Shown here piece by piece: positions 1 to 9,040 of a stretch of 64,000 nt of DNA (its first letter is position 1; each line of letters starts with the position of its first letter). The position numbers and the translations under genes were made by a program. Source of the stretch: an uncultured Bacteroidales bacterium. GTDB taxonomy: Bacteria > Bacteroidota > Bacteroidia > Bacteroidales > Muribaculaceae. The stretch lies in NCBI GenBank assembly GCA_902776435.1, contig CACYQB010000010.1, positions 1-64,000 on the forward strand, in the 5' to 3' direction. The notes under the pieces are model-generated. The model made no database searches. It was not told the origin of the DNA and saw nothing but the letters and a program-made list of their open reading frames with translations.

Positions 1-1
1 C

Positions 2-631
2 AACACCTTCATCGCCGAAGTGAAGAACGAGTACAAGCGCACCGAGCCCAAGATGGAAATCACCTGCAAGAGCGTTGACGCTCCCGAGACCATCATCGAT
101 ACCGACACCGCACGCCGCGTTGTCAATGCCGTTTATGTAGCTCCTCACGGCATCGATGCCATGAGCATGGAGATTCCCGGCCTCGTTGAGACCTCAACCA
201 ACCTTGCCAGCGTGAAGATGCGTGAGGGCAACCAGATTGTTATCGAGATGTTCCACCGCTCATCACTCGAGAGCGGCAAGTATGACCTGACCCACAGGTG
301 CGAGACCGTCTTCCGCCTGGCTGGTGCCGACGAAATCATCAGCGAGGGCGGCTATCAGGGCTGGGAGCCCATCAGCGACAGCCACCTGCTCTCGGTTGCT
401 AAGGACTCGTGGGAGAAGCTCTTCGGCGTACGTCCCGAAGTTCGTGCTATCCACGCCGGTCTGGAGTGCGGTCTGTTCCTGAAGGCCCGTCCCGACATGG
501 AGATGATCAGCTTTGGTCCCACGCTGCGTGACGTTCACTCGCCCGCCGAGCGCTGCCACATCCCCGCCGTTGACAAGGCCTGGAAGCAAGTACAGAACAT
601 CCTCAAGGTCATTGCCGAGGAGAGCAAGTAA
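2..631 (+). CDS. pepD: Aminoacyl-histidine dipeptidase (PepD type), C-terminal part
   Basis: This is the C-terminal 209 residues of an M20-family cytosolic dipeptidase; the start lies left of the window and the frame is open from base 2. Family members are zinc enzymes that cleave dipeptides such as Xaa-His. The diagnostic C-terminal stretch is present: AIHAGLECGLF followed by MISFGPTLRDVHSPAER and a closing helix, which in the family carries a metal-ligand glutamate and the histidine of the HSP motif. The catalytic N-terminal half cannot be judged. The gene is followed by a large imperfect inverted repeat rather than a classical terminator. Confidence 0.88.
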   Translation, partial: NTFIAEVKNEYKRTEPKMEITCKSVDAPETIIDTDTARRVVNAVYVAPHGIDAMSMEIPGLVETSTNLASVKMREGNQIVIEMFHRSSLESGKYDLTHRCETVFRLAGADEIISEGGYQGWEPISDSHLLSVAKDSWEKLFGVRPEVRAIHAGLECGLFLKARPDMEMISFGPTLRDVHSPAERCHIPAVDKAWKQVQNILKVIAEESK

Positions 632-642
632 ATAAGTAATCA

Positions 643-746
643 AGTTATAAGTTTTAAGTTGTAAGTTTTAAGTACGATTACTATTGCCTGTAAGCCATTT
701 GGCTGGAGTGTTATTACTTACAACTTAAAACTAAAAACTTATAACT
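643..746. repeat. Imperfect inverted repeat made of AAGTTATAAGTTTTAAGT-type tracts
   Basis: Left arm 643-666 and right arm 716-746 are reverse complements except for a seven-base insertion in the right arm. The arms are built from degenerate short repeats (AAGTTTTAAGTT and its complement). It could fold in RNA between pepD and the DUF3127 gene and act as a terminator or processing site, but there is no U-tract. Similar tracts occur at 42781-42815 and 44371-44408. Confidence 0.6.
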
Positions 747-759
747 CCAAAATATAACA

Positions 760-1185
760 ATGGACATTAAAGGAAAGATTATCCAGAAGATGGAACCCGT
801 GGGCGGCGTTTCCAAGGCTGGTAACCAGTGGAAGAAGCAGGAATATGTGCTCGAGACACTGGACAGCTACCCCAAGAAGGTGAAATTTGACTTCTTCGGA
901 GACCGCGCCGACCAGTACGTCTTTGAGGTGGGTGACATCATCACGCTGAGCTACGACATCGAGAGCCGTGAGTTCAACGGCCGTTGGTACACCGACATCC
1001 GTGGCTTCAAGGCCGTGAAGGAAGATCCCAACATGGTGGCCGCAGCAGCGCCCTATCCTCCCGCAGCAGGAGAGGCCGCTCCTGCACCCGCCCCCACTCC
1101 CGATGGCGGAATGGCAGCACCTGCCCCTGCGCCAATGGACAACACCTTTGACCAGGGAGGCGTCCCTGATGACCTGCCTTTCTAA
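760..1185 (+). CDS. DUF3127 domain protein
   Basis: This 141-residue protein belongs to the DUF3127 family, which is common in Bacteroidota and has an OB-fold-like beta-barrel character. The conserved block occupies roughly residues 1-90 (MDIKGKIIQKMEPVGG, then QEYVLE, KFDFFGDRAD, ITLSYDIESREFNGRWYTDI). The tail, from about residue 95, is rich in Ala and Pro with APAPAP runs and ends in the acidic-hydrophobic DDLPF, which recalls the C-terminal acidic tip of single-stranded DNA-binding proteins; that resemblance and any SSB-like role are inference. A strong terminator follows at 1226-1260. No neighbour explains its function. Confidence 0.82.
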   Translation: MDIKGKIIQKMEPVGGVSKAGNQWKKQEYVLETLDSYPKKVKFDFFGDRADQYVFEVGDIITLSYDIESREFNGRWYTDIRGFKAVKEDPNMVAAAAPYPPAAGEAAPAPAPTPDGGMAAPAPAPMDNTFDQGGVPDDLPF

Positions 1186-1225
1186 TCAAGAGAACAAGCA
1201 TTTCACATCGATAATTTAAACGTGA

Positions 1226-1260
1226 GCCGCTGGAGTTGTGAGATTCCAGCGGCTTTTATT
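1226..1260 (+). terminator. Rho-independent terminator after the DUF3127 gene
   Basis: Stem GCCGCTGGA (1226-1234) pairs perfectly with TCCAGCGGC (1245-1253) and is followed by TTTTATT. Confidence 0.88.
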
Positions 1261-1295
1261 GTGTGACGCAAACGCACCAATCGAAATGAACAGAA

Positions 1296-1949
1296 TTAAT
1301 CGCCGACGATGAGGCACTGGCCGTCGTGGTACTGAAGCGAGAGCAAGCCCATGCTGTGGAGGGCCACAACAATGCGTGTGGCGGTTTCCTCGCTGATGTG
1401 GGCCAACTTCATGTAGCCGTCCAGGGTGATGCCCCCGTGGTTGCGCAGGTAATTGAGCAATACCTGCTCACGGTCGCTGTAACTGATAGTTTCGGAGGTA
1501 TGATTCTCGGCTATCTCGGTCTCATTGCTCATGATGCGTTCATGCAGACGACTGGCCATGACGTTCTCGTCGGCCACGCGGTAATAGACATGCCAGTTGC
1601 CGTTGTCATCAGGAGCTTCGACAGGTTTCTCGAGGGCCTCGGCAATGTCAGCCTTGACCACCGATTTGCCATTGATATTAAACACCTTGAAGGTCACCTT
1701 CTGCTCGGGACGGCAATACATCTGGGCTGCCGTCTCAATCATGTAGATTTCCTCCTCGCTGCGCACCCCGGCAATATTGCCGTTGTCCTTCACGCCGATG
1801 AGCAGATGACCTCCGCTGTTGTTGGCAAAGGCGGCAATCGAGCGGGCAATCTTACGGGCATCAGTAATCTGGTACTTGAAGTCCTGATGCTCGTGCTCGC
1901 CTTCAAGGATAAGGTCTTGAATGTAATGGTTCTTCTTGGGTTTCATCAT
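1296..1949 (-). CDS. AlbA_2 (Schlafen-like) putative nucleic-acid/ATP-binding protein
   Basis: This 217-residue protein has an AlbA_2 domain at about residues 10-125, recognised by EGEHEHQDFKYQITDARKIA, AFANNSGGHLLIGVKDNG and a later YYRVADEN strand. Such proteins are often named ATP-binding or transcriptional regulators; the biochemical role is poorly established. The C-terminal 70 residues (after about 145) look like a small winged-helix segment (REQVLLNYLRNHGGITLDGYMKLAHISEETATRIVVALHS in outline). Two adjacent ATG codons occur at the start. The gene stands alone; I saw no good TAnnTTTG promoter directly upstream. Confidence 0.75.
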   Translation of the reverse strand: MMKPKKNHYIQDLILEGEHEHQDFKYQITDARKIARSIAAFANNSGGHLLIGVKDNGNIAGVRSEEEIYMIETAAQMYCRPEQKVTFKVFNINGKSVVKADIAEALEKPVEAPDDNGNWHVYYRVADENVMASRLHERIMSNETEIAENHTSETISYSDREQVLLNYLRNHGGITLDGYMKLAHISEETATRIVVALHSMGLLSLQYHDGQCLIVGD

Positions 1950-1967
1950 TCACATTGATTTATATCG

Positions 1968-2055
1968 CCCTGCGGGCGAGAAATTAAGCAAAAATCAATA
2001 TAAAAATCAAACAAAAATTTTATTAACATTTTGTTTAATTTCTCGTGCGAAGCAC
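1968..2055. repeat. Inverted repeat with GCGAGAAATTAA arms and a small hairpin
   Basis: GCGAGAAATTAAGCAAAA near 1976-1993 is mirrored by TTTTGTTTAATTTCTCG near 2029-2045, with local hairpins CGCCCTGCGGGCG on the left and CGTGCGAAGCACG on the right. It sits between the end of the SGNH gene and the start of the AlbA_2 gene, so it may end transcription from the right. Confidence 0.5.
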
Positions 2056-2072
2056 GATGATCAGCCAGCGAA

Positions 2073-3254
2073 TTAACGGGGGTCGTTCACGCCGGGTTCC
2101 TGCGGAATGGGGGTGCCGTCAAGCACCGCGCGCAGGTAAGGCTCCAGCTTCTGGGCATACCACCAGAAACCGATGTCGGTCAAGTGGATGCCATCGACGG
2201 TGCCCTCGTTGTTGGGACCGTAGAGGTCCTTGCAAGTGATATAATACAGATTATTCGGGTTATCGGCTTTCAGTTTCAGGTAATTCTTGTGGTATTCGTC
2301 GTTTTTTTGCGGCAGGTATTTGCTGTAGAAGGCACTGTACTTGGCATAACTGTACATCTGGCCCTCGACCATGAAAATGGGCACCTCGGGACGCAGGGTG
2401 CGCAGGATGTTGACGAAGCCATAGGTCAAGGTGTCACACATGTCCTTGGTACAGTTGGGGATGGGGTCAAGGATGAAGGCTGCCACATCGGGAATCGTGG
2501 CCATCGCCCTGGCCATACAGGAATCCATCTTGCCCTCACCGCTGAAGCCCAGGTTCACGCACTCCACGTTCAAGTCACGCTGGATGATGCTCGTCGCCAC
2601 CATGCCCGGCCGGCAAGCGCAGCCCCCCTGCAGGATACTCGTGCCGTAGAAGACGAACTTCTTGCCCTTGCGAGGTGAGTCCAGCATGGGCTGCGTGATC
2701 ACGGCACTGCTATCCACGCCGATCTCGAGCCACCGCACACCGTCATACAAGGGCAGATAGATCATATACTCGTGCATCTTGCCATCCAGGCGATCCACAT
2801 AGATCTTGCTCTGGATAGAGTCCTGACGCGGACGGATGTCATTGTCGATGCGCACGGGACGGTTGCAATTCACAAACTGCCAACTCCGTGTATCCTCGTC
2901 CCAGATGTAGAGGTCGGTGCCTTTGATGCCCGTGTCGGCCATGTGCATCATGTGCATGTTGGTCAGCAGGTTGTAGCGTACGGCTACCGCCGTCGAGTTG
3001 GTGGCAAAGCGGAATGCCTTACCGCTGGTGCAATAGGCACGGTCCCACAACGTGGGGCGAACACTATCCTTGAAGTTCAACGGGATGCGCGACGCCAGCG
3101 TGTGGTCAAATGCCCAGTTGATCATCCTGTAATCCATCGCGTTGACAAACCGCAACGTGTCCTTGTCAGTAAAATCCTGAGCAAATACCACTGCAGGCAA
3201 CAACGCCAAAATCATCACCACCAACAATATCCTTTTCTTGAAATTCTGTTTCAT
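2073..3254 (-). CDS. Secreted SGNH/GDSL-type esterase
   Basis: This is a predicted exported hydrolase of about 393 residues. I place the start at MKQNFKKR because it gives a clean signal peptide (basic N-terminus, LLVVMILALLPAVVFA, cleavage before QD); a five-residue upstream extension is possible. The SGNH catalytic core is in the second half: block I is FYGTSILQGG with the nucleophile Ser, and block V is DGIHLTDIGF, giving the Asp and His. The first half is a beta-rich domain (YRMINWAF to about residue 170) of the kind that precedes SGNH domains in Bacteroidales carbohydrate esterases, so an acetyl-ester substrate on glycans is likely but not shown. It follows the DUF1016 gene by about 46 bases on the same strand. 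Confidence 0.8.
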   Translation of the reverse strand: MKQNFKKRILLVVMILALLPAVVFAQDFTDKDTLRFVNAMDYRMINWAFDHTLASRIPLNFKDSVRPTLWDRAYCTSGKAFRFATNSTAVAVRYNLLTNMHMMHMADTGIKGTDLYIWDEDTRSWQFVNCNRPVRIDNDIRPRQDSIQSKIYVDRLDGKMHEYMIYLPLYDGVRWLEIGVDSSAVITQPMLDSPRKGKKFVFYGTSILQGGCACRPGMVATSIIQRDLNVECVNLGFSGEGKMDSCMARAMATIPDVAAFILDPIPNCTKDMCDTLTYGFVNILRTLRPEVPIFMVEGQMYSYAKYSAFYSKYLPQKNDEYHKNYLKLKADNPNNLYYITCKDLYGPNNEGTVDGIHLTDIGFWWYAQKLEPYLRAVLDGTPIPQEPGVNDPR

Positions 3255-3300
3255 ATCACCTAATATCAATAAAATTAGAGTAATGTTAACTACCCCTACA

Positions 3301-4461
3301 TTATTCCGTTCCTTTCAGATGGTCTTCAATCTCCTGAATGGTGGGAAGAGACGATTTATAGTCTGCAGTTAACTGATCATAAATTTGTATCGACGAGACA
3401 CCTATCGGGCTCATCACGTTACGCAATGAATACTCTGCCACCACATCATTCTTGTCTTTACAGATCAAAAGGCCAATGGTCGGATTATCCTCTTGTGCCC
3501 TTAGTTGTGCGTCTACCGCCGCCACATAAAAATTGAGTTGTCCAATATGCTCAGGCTTGAATTTGACTGCCTTCAGTTCAACGACAACATAACAATGTAA
3601 GCGGACATGATAGAACAACTGGTCAATATAATAATCATCACCATCCACTTTGAGGTGAATCTGACGGCCATAATAGGTAAAGCCCTTACCCAGTTCTAAT
3701 AAATACTGAGAAATATGTGTATCCAAATGGGCTTCTATTTCACGTTCTTCCAAGTCCTGGCGAATGCCCATTATGTCAATTACATATGGGTCCTTAGTGA
3801 CTTGCTGGGCAAGTTCACTTTGTGGCGCTGGAAGAGTCTTAGCGAAATTACTGATCGCTTTCCCTTGCCTTTCATAGAGCCGGCTGTCTATCTGCCAATC
3901 AAGAATGCTTCGGCTCCAACCATTCTCTACGGTCTGTTGGATATAGAATAATGCTTTTTCTATCTCCTTACAACGCTGCATAATCAGAATGTGATGGCCC
4001 CATGGGACGGAAAAGAAAGACCTTAGCACAAGAGCGTCATCCTCAACTGTTCGTACAACGGCAGATGGATCAATCACATCCATACTATTTTGCGAAACAA
4101 GTTGTTTCGTTTTCTCACCATTCAATTGCGAAACAAGCTGTTTCGTAATTGGCAATGCGTGGCTATAGAAAATATACCAACGACACATCGATTGCAGATT
4201 TCTCACTGAAAAACCTTTCATCTCAGGGAATTCTTCAGTCAGATCTTTGCTCATCTGTTTGAGAAAACCGTCACCCCATCGGGCGTTTTTTTGTTTTTCA
4301 ACAACATCCGATGCAATATCCCAATATAATTGCAACAATTCGGTATTGACCTTAACAGACGCTTTAATCTGGCATTGGCGGATACGATGTTTTATCTCGC
4401 CTATCCACAATCTGTAATCCGATGATATAATATTCATACCGTCCATAATAATCTCGAACAT
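3301..4461 (-). CDS. DUF1016 / YhcG-type PD-(D/E)XK nuclease family protein
   Basis: This 386-residue protein matches the YhcG family across its length. The N-terminal DUF1016_N part includes KASVKVNTELLQLYWDIASDVVEKQ and the WGDGFLKQMSKDL...FPEMKGFSVRNL stretch. The C-terminal nuclease domain contains YYIDQLFYHVRLHCYVVVELKAVKF, where D...VELK is the PD-(D/E)XK active-site pattern, followed by IGQLNFYVAAVD. Nuclease activity is inferred from fold; family members are widespread and often sit in defence or mobile regions, but here the neighbours are a phosphatase and an esterase. A short internal duplication is visible, TKQLVSQLNGEKTKQLVSQ near residue 105-125. Start sites at residues 6 or 9 are also possible. 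Confidence 0.85.
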   Translation of the reverse strand: MFEIIMDGMNIISSDYRLWIGEIKHRIRQCQIKASVKVNTELLQLYWDIASDVVEKQKNARWGDGFLKQMSKDLTEEFPEMKGFSVRNLQSMCRWYIFYSHALPITKQLVSQLNGEKTKQLVSQNSMDVIDPSAVVRTVEDDALVLRSFFSVPWGHHILIMQRCKEIEKALFYIQQTVENGWSRSILDWQIDSRLYERQGKAISNFAKTLPAPQSELAQQVTKDPYVIDIMGIRQDLEEREIEAHLDTHISQYLLELGKGFTYYGRQIHLKVDGDDYYIDQLFYHVRLHCYVVVELKAVKFKPEHIGQLNFYVAAVDAQLRAQEDNPTIGLLICKDKNDVVAEYSLRNVMSPIGVSSIQIYDQLTADYKSSLPTIQEIEDHLKGTE

Positions 4462-4479
4462 TTAGCTTCAAAGAAGCAT

Positions 4480-5295
4480 TTACAGGACGTGGAGGAGTTT
4501 GAGGGCTTCGAGGCGGCCGTTGTTGAGTAGCGTGGGATAATGGGCGTCACTGTTGACGATTACAGGGGCGTTGTAGCGCTTGAGCATCCCGAAGTACTTG
4601 AGGTTGGGATAGAAACGGTTGCGCTGCAGCCAGGCCTTGGTATTGACCTCGATGGTAAGGTGGTGGTCCATAATGTTCTCAAACAGGGCTATCACCAGTT
4701 GGTCATACCAGGGTTCCTCGTCGATGTTGGCACGATACATACTGGCATTAAAGCCGATCTTGTCCATGTGGCCCACGATATCAAAACCGCCCTCCTCGAC
4801 CATCGCCATCATTTGTGAGAAGAAAGTTTTGACCACATACTCGATATCACCATTGAACTTAAGGCCCATACGTTCCTTAAAGCCAGGGAATTTGCCATCG
4901 ATGTCCACCATGTCCTCGGGATTGTCGATGGAAGGGATAAAATGTACGGAACCGATGCGGTAATCCAAGGGCAGATTGCGGAAATACTCATTGTTAGGTC
5001 CGTCCCCCACACTCACATAGTCAATTTCCATAGAGGTGTAAAGGTGAATGCGGTCCCCATAGACTGTGCGCAAGCGGGCCATCTCGTCAAAATAGGCCTG
5101 CACATCATCACGGCTCATATTCACGGGACTTTCGACCGATATGGGCGAATGGGGTGTAAAACCCAGGTGGGTAAAGCCCTGGTCAATCGCCTCGACGACA
5201 AAGTCCTCCATGGGGGCATGGCCGTCACAGAACTGAGTGTGGGTGTGCAGGTTATATAAATCAGTCTCCTTGGTGATACTGCTGAAGTCAAACAT
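4480..5295 (-). CDS. PHP-domain histidinol-phosphatase-like phosphoesterase
   Basis: This 271-residue protein is a PHP-fold metal-dependent phosphoesterase of the HisJ/HisK type. Metal-binding signatures are visible: NLHTHTQFCDGH near the N-terminus, FTPHSP, a middle SMEIDY, GSVHFI, the GHMDKIG segment and the closing VNSDAHYP. The family dephosphorylates histidinol phosphate, but no other histidine genes are present, so a different phosphate ester is possible. I chose the ATG at 5295, two bases after the MutL stop codon; a TTG two codons upstream would overlap mutL. The tight spacing argues for co-transcription with mutL. Confidence 0.85.
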   Translation of the reverse strand: MFDFSSITKETDLYNLHTHTQFCDGHAPMEDFVVEAIDQGFTHLGFTPHSPISVESPVNMSRDDVQAYFDEMARLRTVYGDRIHLYTSMEIDYVSVGDGPNNEYFRNLPLDYRIGSVHFIPSIDNPEDMVDIDGKFPGFKERMGLKFNGDIEYVVKTFFSQMMAMVEEGGFDIVGHMDKIGFNASMYRANIDEEPWYDQLVIALFENIMDHHLTIEVNTKAWLQRNRFYPNLKYFGMLKRYNAPVIVNSDAHYPTLLNNGRLEALKLLHVL

Positions 5296-5297
5296 GG

Positions 5298-7163
5298 TCA
5301 AAACAATTTAGTGATCTGTTCCATCGGGATGACGGTGATAATCGTCTTCCCGTCGGGGGTGTAATTGGGTTCGGGCAATCTGAGCAGGTCGGCAACAAGG
5401 ATATCCATTTCCTCCTGCATGAGCGTGCGCCCCACAGGGATAGCCGCCGAACGCGCCACAGTTAAGGCCATGTGCTCAATAATGCGCTTCTTGACGGGCA
5501 CACCGCCGTTATCCACCGACTCGAGTATCTGCTGCACCATGGCCGAAGCGTCCACACCGTCAAGGCCTGCAGGGATAGCGTTGATGGCCCAATCGTTACC
5601 ACCGAGCGAATCAAGGGCAAAGCCCATCTTTTCCATCTCAAGAAGCAATTCCTTCAGTGCCTCGCTCTGAGCCGCCCCCAGGTGGAGCACCTCAGGGAAC
5701 AGGATGGTCTGGGACGACATGACTCCCGTGTGGATACGGCTGATATAGCGGTCGAATAAAATGCGTACATGAGCCCTATGCTGGTCGATGACCATCAGAC
5801 CAGACTTGGCGGGAGAAAGAATGAAACGGCCCTTAAGTTGCAGGTACACCGACTGCAAGTCGCCCAAGGGCAATACCGGCTCCTGGGTTGTAGTATCGGC
5901 TGGCGGAGCAACTGTATCCTCGGCATCAGGCGACTGGGACATGCCCTCCCGCTTCTTGCGCTCAAAGTTGGCAAACAACTCGTCCCAATTACTCAACGTG
6001 TCGTTATCGGCCGAAGTGCGTTGGCGCGGCTGGCTATTACCCTGATGCGATGTAGCCTTGAAGGGGTTATAAGACGGATCCACCTCGATTTCAGGACGAT
6101 GCAACTCCACATGGCCGCTATAGGCGGGAATGGAGGGCGCATCCTGATTGTCGAAGTCGATGGCAGGCACCTCACTGAAACGTCCCAAGGTCTCCTTGAC
6201 GCCAGCAGCGAGAATCTGCCAGATGGGCATCTCGTCCTCAAACTTGATTTCGGTCTTGGTGGGATGGATATTCACATCGATGGACTGCGGATCCACATTG
6301 AAACGCAAGAAATAGTTGGGCTGCTCTCCTTCAGGAATGAGTTGCTCATAGGCAGTCATCACAGCCTTGTGGAAATAGGGATGACGCATGAACCGCCCGT
6401 TGACAAACATGAACTGCAGGGCGTTGCGCTTACGGGCATTCTCGGGTTTGCCCACATAGCCCTCGACCTTGACCAGCGAGGTGTCGATGCTCACTGGCAA
6501 GAGTTGCTGGTCCAGGCTGCTACCCATGAGAGCCGCGATGCGCTGGCGGAAGGAGCCCTTCATCAGTTTGTACATCACATTGCCGTTGTGAGTGAGCGTG
6601 AACTCGACATTATTGTTGATCAACGCCAGTTTCTCAAACTCCTTGACGATATTGCTCAGTTCCACCTGATTGGACTTGAGGAACTTGCGCCGTGCAGGGA
6701 CATTAAAGAAAATGTTCTTGATCATGAAATTACTGCCCACAGGACAGGCGTCGGGCTCCTGACTCTCGCATTGTGACGCATTGATCATCAGGCGGGTTCC
6801 CAACTGCTGGTCATGGCGACGGGTTCGCAACTCGACCTGCGAGATAGCAGCAATCGATGCCAAAGCCTCGCCACGAAAGCCCATCGTCTGCAATGCAAAC
6901 AGGTCATCGGCCGTACGTATTTTGCTCGTGCTGTGACGTTCAAATGCCAAGCGTGCGTCGGTCTCGCTCATCCCCACCCCATCATCAATGATCTGAATCA
7001 AGGTGCGCCCGGCATCCTTCAGAATAATCTGAATGTGGCTAGCCTGGGCGTCGATGGCATTTTCCACCAGTTCCTTGATGACGTTAGCAGGTCGTTGAAT
7101 GACCTCGCCAGCGGCAATCTGGTTGGCGACAGAATCGGGCAGGAGTTTAATAACGTCGCTCAT
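5298..7163 (-). CDS. mutL: DNA mismatch repair protein MutL
   Basis: This 621-residue MutL couples mismatch recognition by MutS to strand processing. The N-terminal GHKL ATPase has all usual motifs: IAAGEVIQRP...LVENAIDA (about 16-40), DDGVGM, HSTSKI and GFRGEALASI (up to about 105). The linker around residues 340-430 is low complexity. The C-terminal dimerisation domain begins near 435. The metal-dependent endonuclease motif DQHA(x)2E(x)4E is altered to DQHRAHVRILFD near residue 460, and the later ACR and CPHGRP-like motifs appear as VARSAA and YTPDGKTI, so the zinc-binding nuclease site seems absent. It starts two bases after the end of the OstA-like gene. Confidence 0.97.
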   Translation of the reverse strand: MSDVIKLLPDSVANQIAAGEVIQRPANVIKELVENAIDAQASHIQIILKDAGRTLIQIIDDGVGMSETDARLAFERHSTSKIRTADDLFALQTMGFRGEALASIAAISQVELRTRRHDQQLGTRLMINASQCESQEPDACPVGSNFMIKNIFFNVPARRKFLKSNQVELSNIVKEFEKLALINNNVEFTLTHNGNVMYKLMKGSFRQRIAALMGSSLDQQLLPVSIDTSLVKVEGYVGKPENARKRNALQFMFVNGRFMRHPYFHKAVMTAYEQLIPEGEQPNYFLRFNVDPQSIDVNIHPTKTEIKFEDEMPIWQILAAGVKETLGRFSEVPAIDFDNQDAPSIPAYSGHVELHRPEIEVDPSYNPFKATSHQGNSQPRQRTSADNDTLSNWDELFANFERKKREGMSQSPDAEDTVAPPADTTTQEPVLPLGDLQSVYLQLKGRFILSPAKSGLMVIDQHRAHVRILFDRYISRIHTGVMSSQTILFPEVLHLGAAQSEALKELLLEMEKMGFALDSLGGNDWAINAIPAGLDGVDASAMVQQILESVDNGGVPVKKRIIEHMALTVARSAAIPVGRTLMQEEMDILVADLLRLPEPNYTPDGKTIITVIPMEQITKLF

Positions 7164-7165
7164 GG

Positions 7166-9025
7166 TTATTCGTTGGGTTGAAGGGTTGTAGCCGGCGCAC
7201 TCTCCACCGTTTCCACAGCAGCACCACTGCCCATGCGACGGCGGGTACCGCCCTCAATGGTATTGACCAGCTGTTTGAGTTCGTCGCTCACGTCATAAAT
7301 ATCCTCGGGTGAATGTGGTCTCAGGGCATCATACCATTTAAACTGGGGCAGGTACATATCAGCCTTTTTCGCCAGATACAGCGGTGTTACCTTACCCGAA
7401 ACCTCGGGCCACATGACGATGCGGTCCACCTCTTGTTTGGCCTTGAGGTTGAGTCTCAAGTAGCTGGACTCGGCATTGACCATTTTGTTGTAGGTCGAGT
7501 CCTTCTCCTCGGGGAACATGATGACCTGCACGTTGCCGTCCACGTCGAGCTGCCGCAATTCCTTGTCCTGGAACCAAGCCTTCATCTTCTTTCCGCTCAA
7601 CTGGTCATAATAGGTCTCGCCCAAGTGCTCGGCCATGAAACCGCCCGTGGGCAGGGTCGCCCAGTCGGCAGCGCTGTCGTTCAGGTGGATATTGATTTCA
7701 TCGCCAAAAATCTGCCTCTCCAGGTTCCAGACCACGGCGTGACGGTACATATTGATAATGGTATCCTGCTCGCTGAGTTGCAACGAATCGCAGATGCCCT
7801 GCACATCGGTACGGTAAAATCTCACCTGATTAAAAGCCCGCAGCACACGCACCGAGTCACCACCCAACGAGTCCCTGACGACATAATTGATGAGCGTGCA
7901 CAGGGTGTCGGCGTGCAGGTAGATGGTATCCTTCTGCGAGAATTCTCGGGCACGAGCCTTACCAGTCACATAACTGTAATGGGCATTATCGTCATGGTAG
8001 CCGTAGTCGCCGTCGAGAATCACCTTGTTGCCCGGGTCGGTGATGACCACATTGCCACGGGCCTCGCCGTAATTGCGCTTGCGGTTGTAATAGACCGTAT
8101 CGCCCAGGAGCGTCTTTCCATCCTTGGCGGTGATGAGGGCTCGCTGATAGAGCGTGGCATCATCAGCACTTGTGTTATACCACCCGTTGGTGGTGTTGAT
8201 GGTGTTGCTGTCGCTCACGATATAGGTCTCGCTCGTGATGCGGGCGATATGGCTCTGGGTGTTATAGTCGAGCAGATCGGTAAACATCTCGTAACGGTCA
8301 TTAATCAGATGCACATCACGAGAAAATTCAGCCTGCTTGGTGTCAAGCTCGTAGCGTCCGTACTGGGACGACAACTCGGTATTATTGCGGTTATCGACAA
8401 TGGTGCCCCCGTCGAAGTAGTAGCCCACATTGGAGTTAATCTCATAGTCCAGGGCATCGGTCACCAGCGTGGTGCTGCGGTTCTCGAGACGCACGTTACT
8501 GCGCAATTCAGCAACGCCCTGGTCACCATAGTAGTGCAGCACGTCACTGTAGACCCACAGGGTGTCGCCCTGTGTCATGCGCACGTTACCAAAGGCATCC
8601 AGCGAACTGGTTTCGGGATAGAAATAGGCGCTGTCACAGAACATGTACATGTCGCCACGGCGAAAACGCACATTGCCCTTCAGCACCTGATAATCGGTGC
8701 TGATGGCCTCATTGGCCTTAAGAATGTCGGCATTCTCGAGGAACACCTTATTGGTCTGGTTGCGATTGGCCTTGGGAATCTGGGGGGTGATGCGGCTCAC
8801 CTTAGGTCCTTTGGCTCCCTTGCGGGCCGCCTGTACGGGTTGCGGATTGGTGGGACGCTTGACCTTACCTGTCGTCGCGGTCTTATTGGGCTTGACGAAA
8901 CGTGAAGGGCGCTGCTGTGCCCACACCATGGGCGACATCAACAACGCCATCACAAGACATGCCACCAGGGCATGCCACCAACGGCTGCTGACGATTGAGT
9001 GCCGCTTATCGCGAGAGTCAAGCAT
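7166..9025 (-). CDS. OstA/LptA-like LPS transport protein
   Basis: This 619-residue exported protein has an N-terminal hydrophobic signal (WWHALVACLVMALLMSPMVWA, then AQQRP) and repeated OstA/LptA beta-jellyroll units from about residue 90 onward: LKGNVRFRRGDMYMFCDSAYFY, AFGNVRMTQGDTLWVYSD, LRSNVRLENRSTTLVTDAL. Such domains carry lipopolysaccharide across the periplasm in the Lpt pathway; large OstA-like proteins of this size are typical of Bacteroidales. The C-terminus is disordered and Thr/Ala-rich. It lies between surA-type foldase genes and mutL in what looks like one operon. A tract of degenerate TTTAGG-type repeats on its sense strand lies just upstream (9041-9073). Confidence 0.87.
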   Translation of the reverse strand: MLDSRDKRHSIVSSRWWHALVACLVMALLMSPMVWAQQRPSRFVKPNKTATTGKVKRPTNPQPVQAARKGAKGPKVSRITPQIPKANRNQTNKVFLENADILKANEAISTDYQVLKGNVRFRRGDMYMFCDSAYFYPETSSLDAFGNVRMTQGDTLWVYSDVLHYYGDQGVAELRSNVRLENRSTTLVTDALDYEINSNVGYYFDGGTIVDNRNNTELSSQYGRYELDTKQAEFSRDVHLINDRYEMFTDLLDYNTQSHIARITSETYIVSDSNTINTTNGWYNTSADDATLYQRALITAKDGKTLLGDTVYYNRKRNYGEARGNVVITDPGNKVILDGDYGYHDDNAHYSYVTGKARAREFSQKDTIYLHADTLCTLINYVVRDSLGGDSVRVLRAFNQVRFYRTDVQGICDSLQLSEQDTIINMYRHAVVWNLERQIFGDEINIHLNDSAADWATLPTGGFMAEHLGETYYDQLSGKKMKAWFQDKELRQLDVDGNVQVIMFPEEKDSTYNKMVNAESSYLRLNLKAKQEVDRIVMWPEVSGKVTPLYLAKKADMYLPQFKWYDALRPHSPEDIYDVSDELKQLVNTIEGGTRRRMGSGAAVETVESAPATTLQPNE

Positions 9026-9040
9026 ATCAGTATGGTATAA

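Noticed and set aside
7313-8905. 530-residue open frame on the plus strand
   Set aside because: It lies antisense to the OstA-like gene, has low-complexity Val/His/Gly-rich sequence and no domain; it is a shadow of biased codon use.
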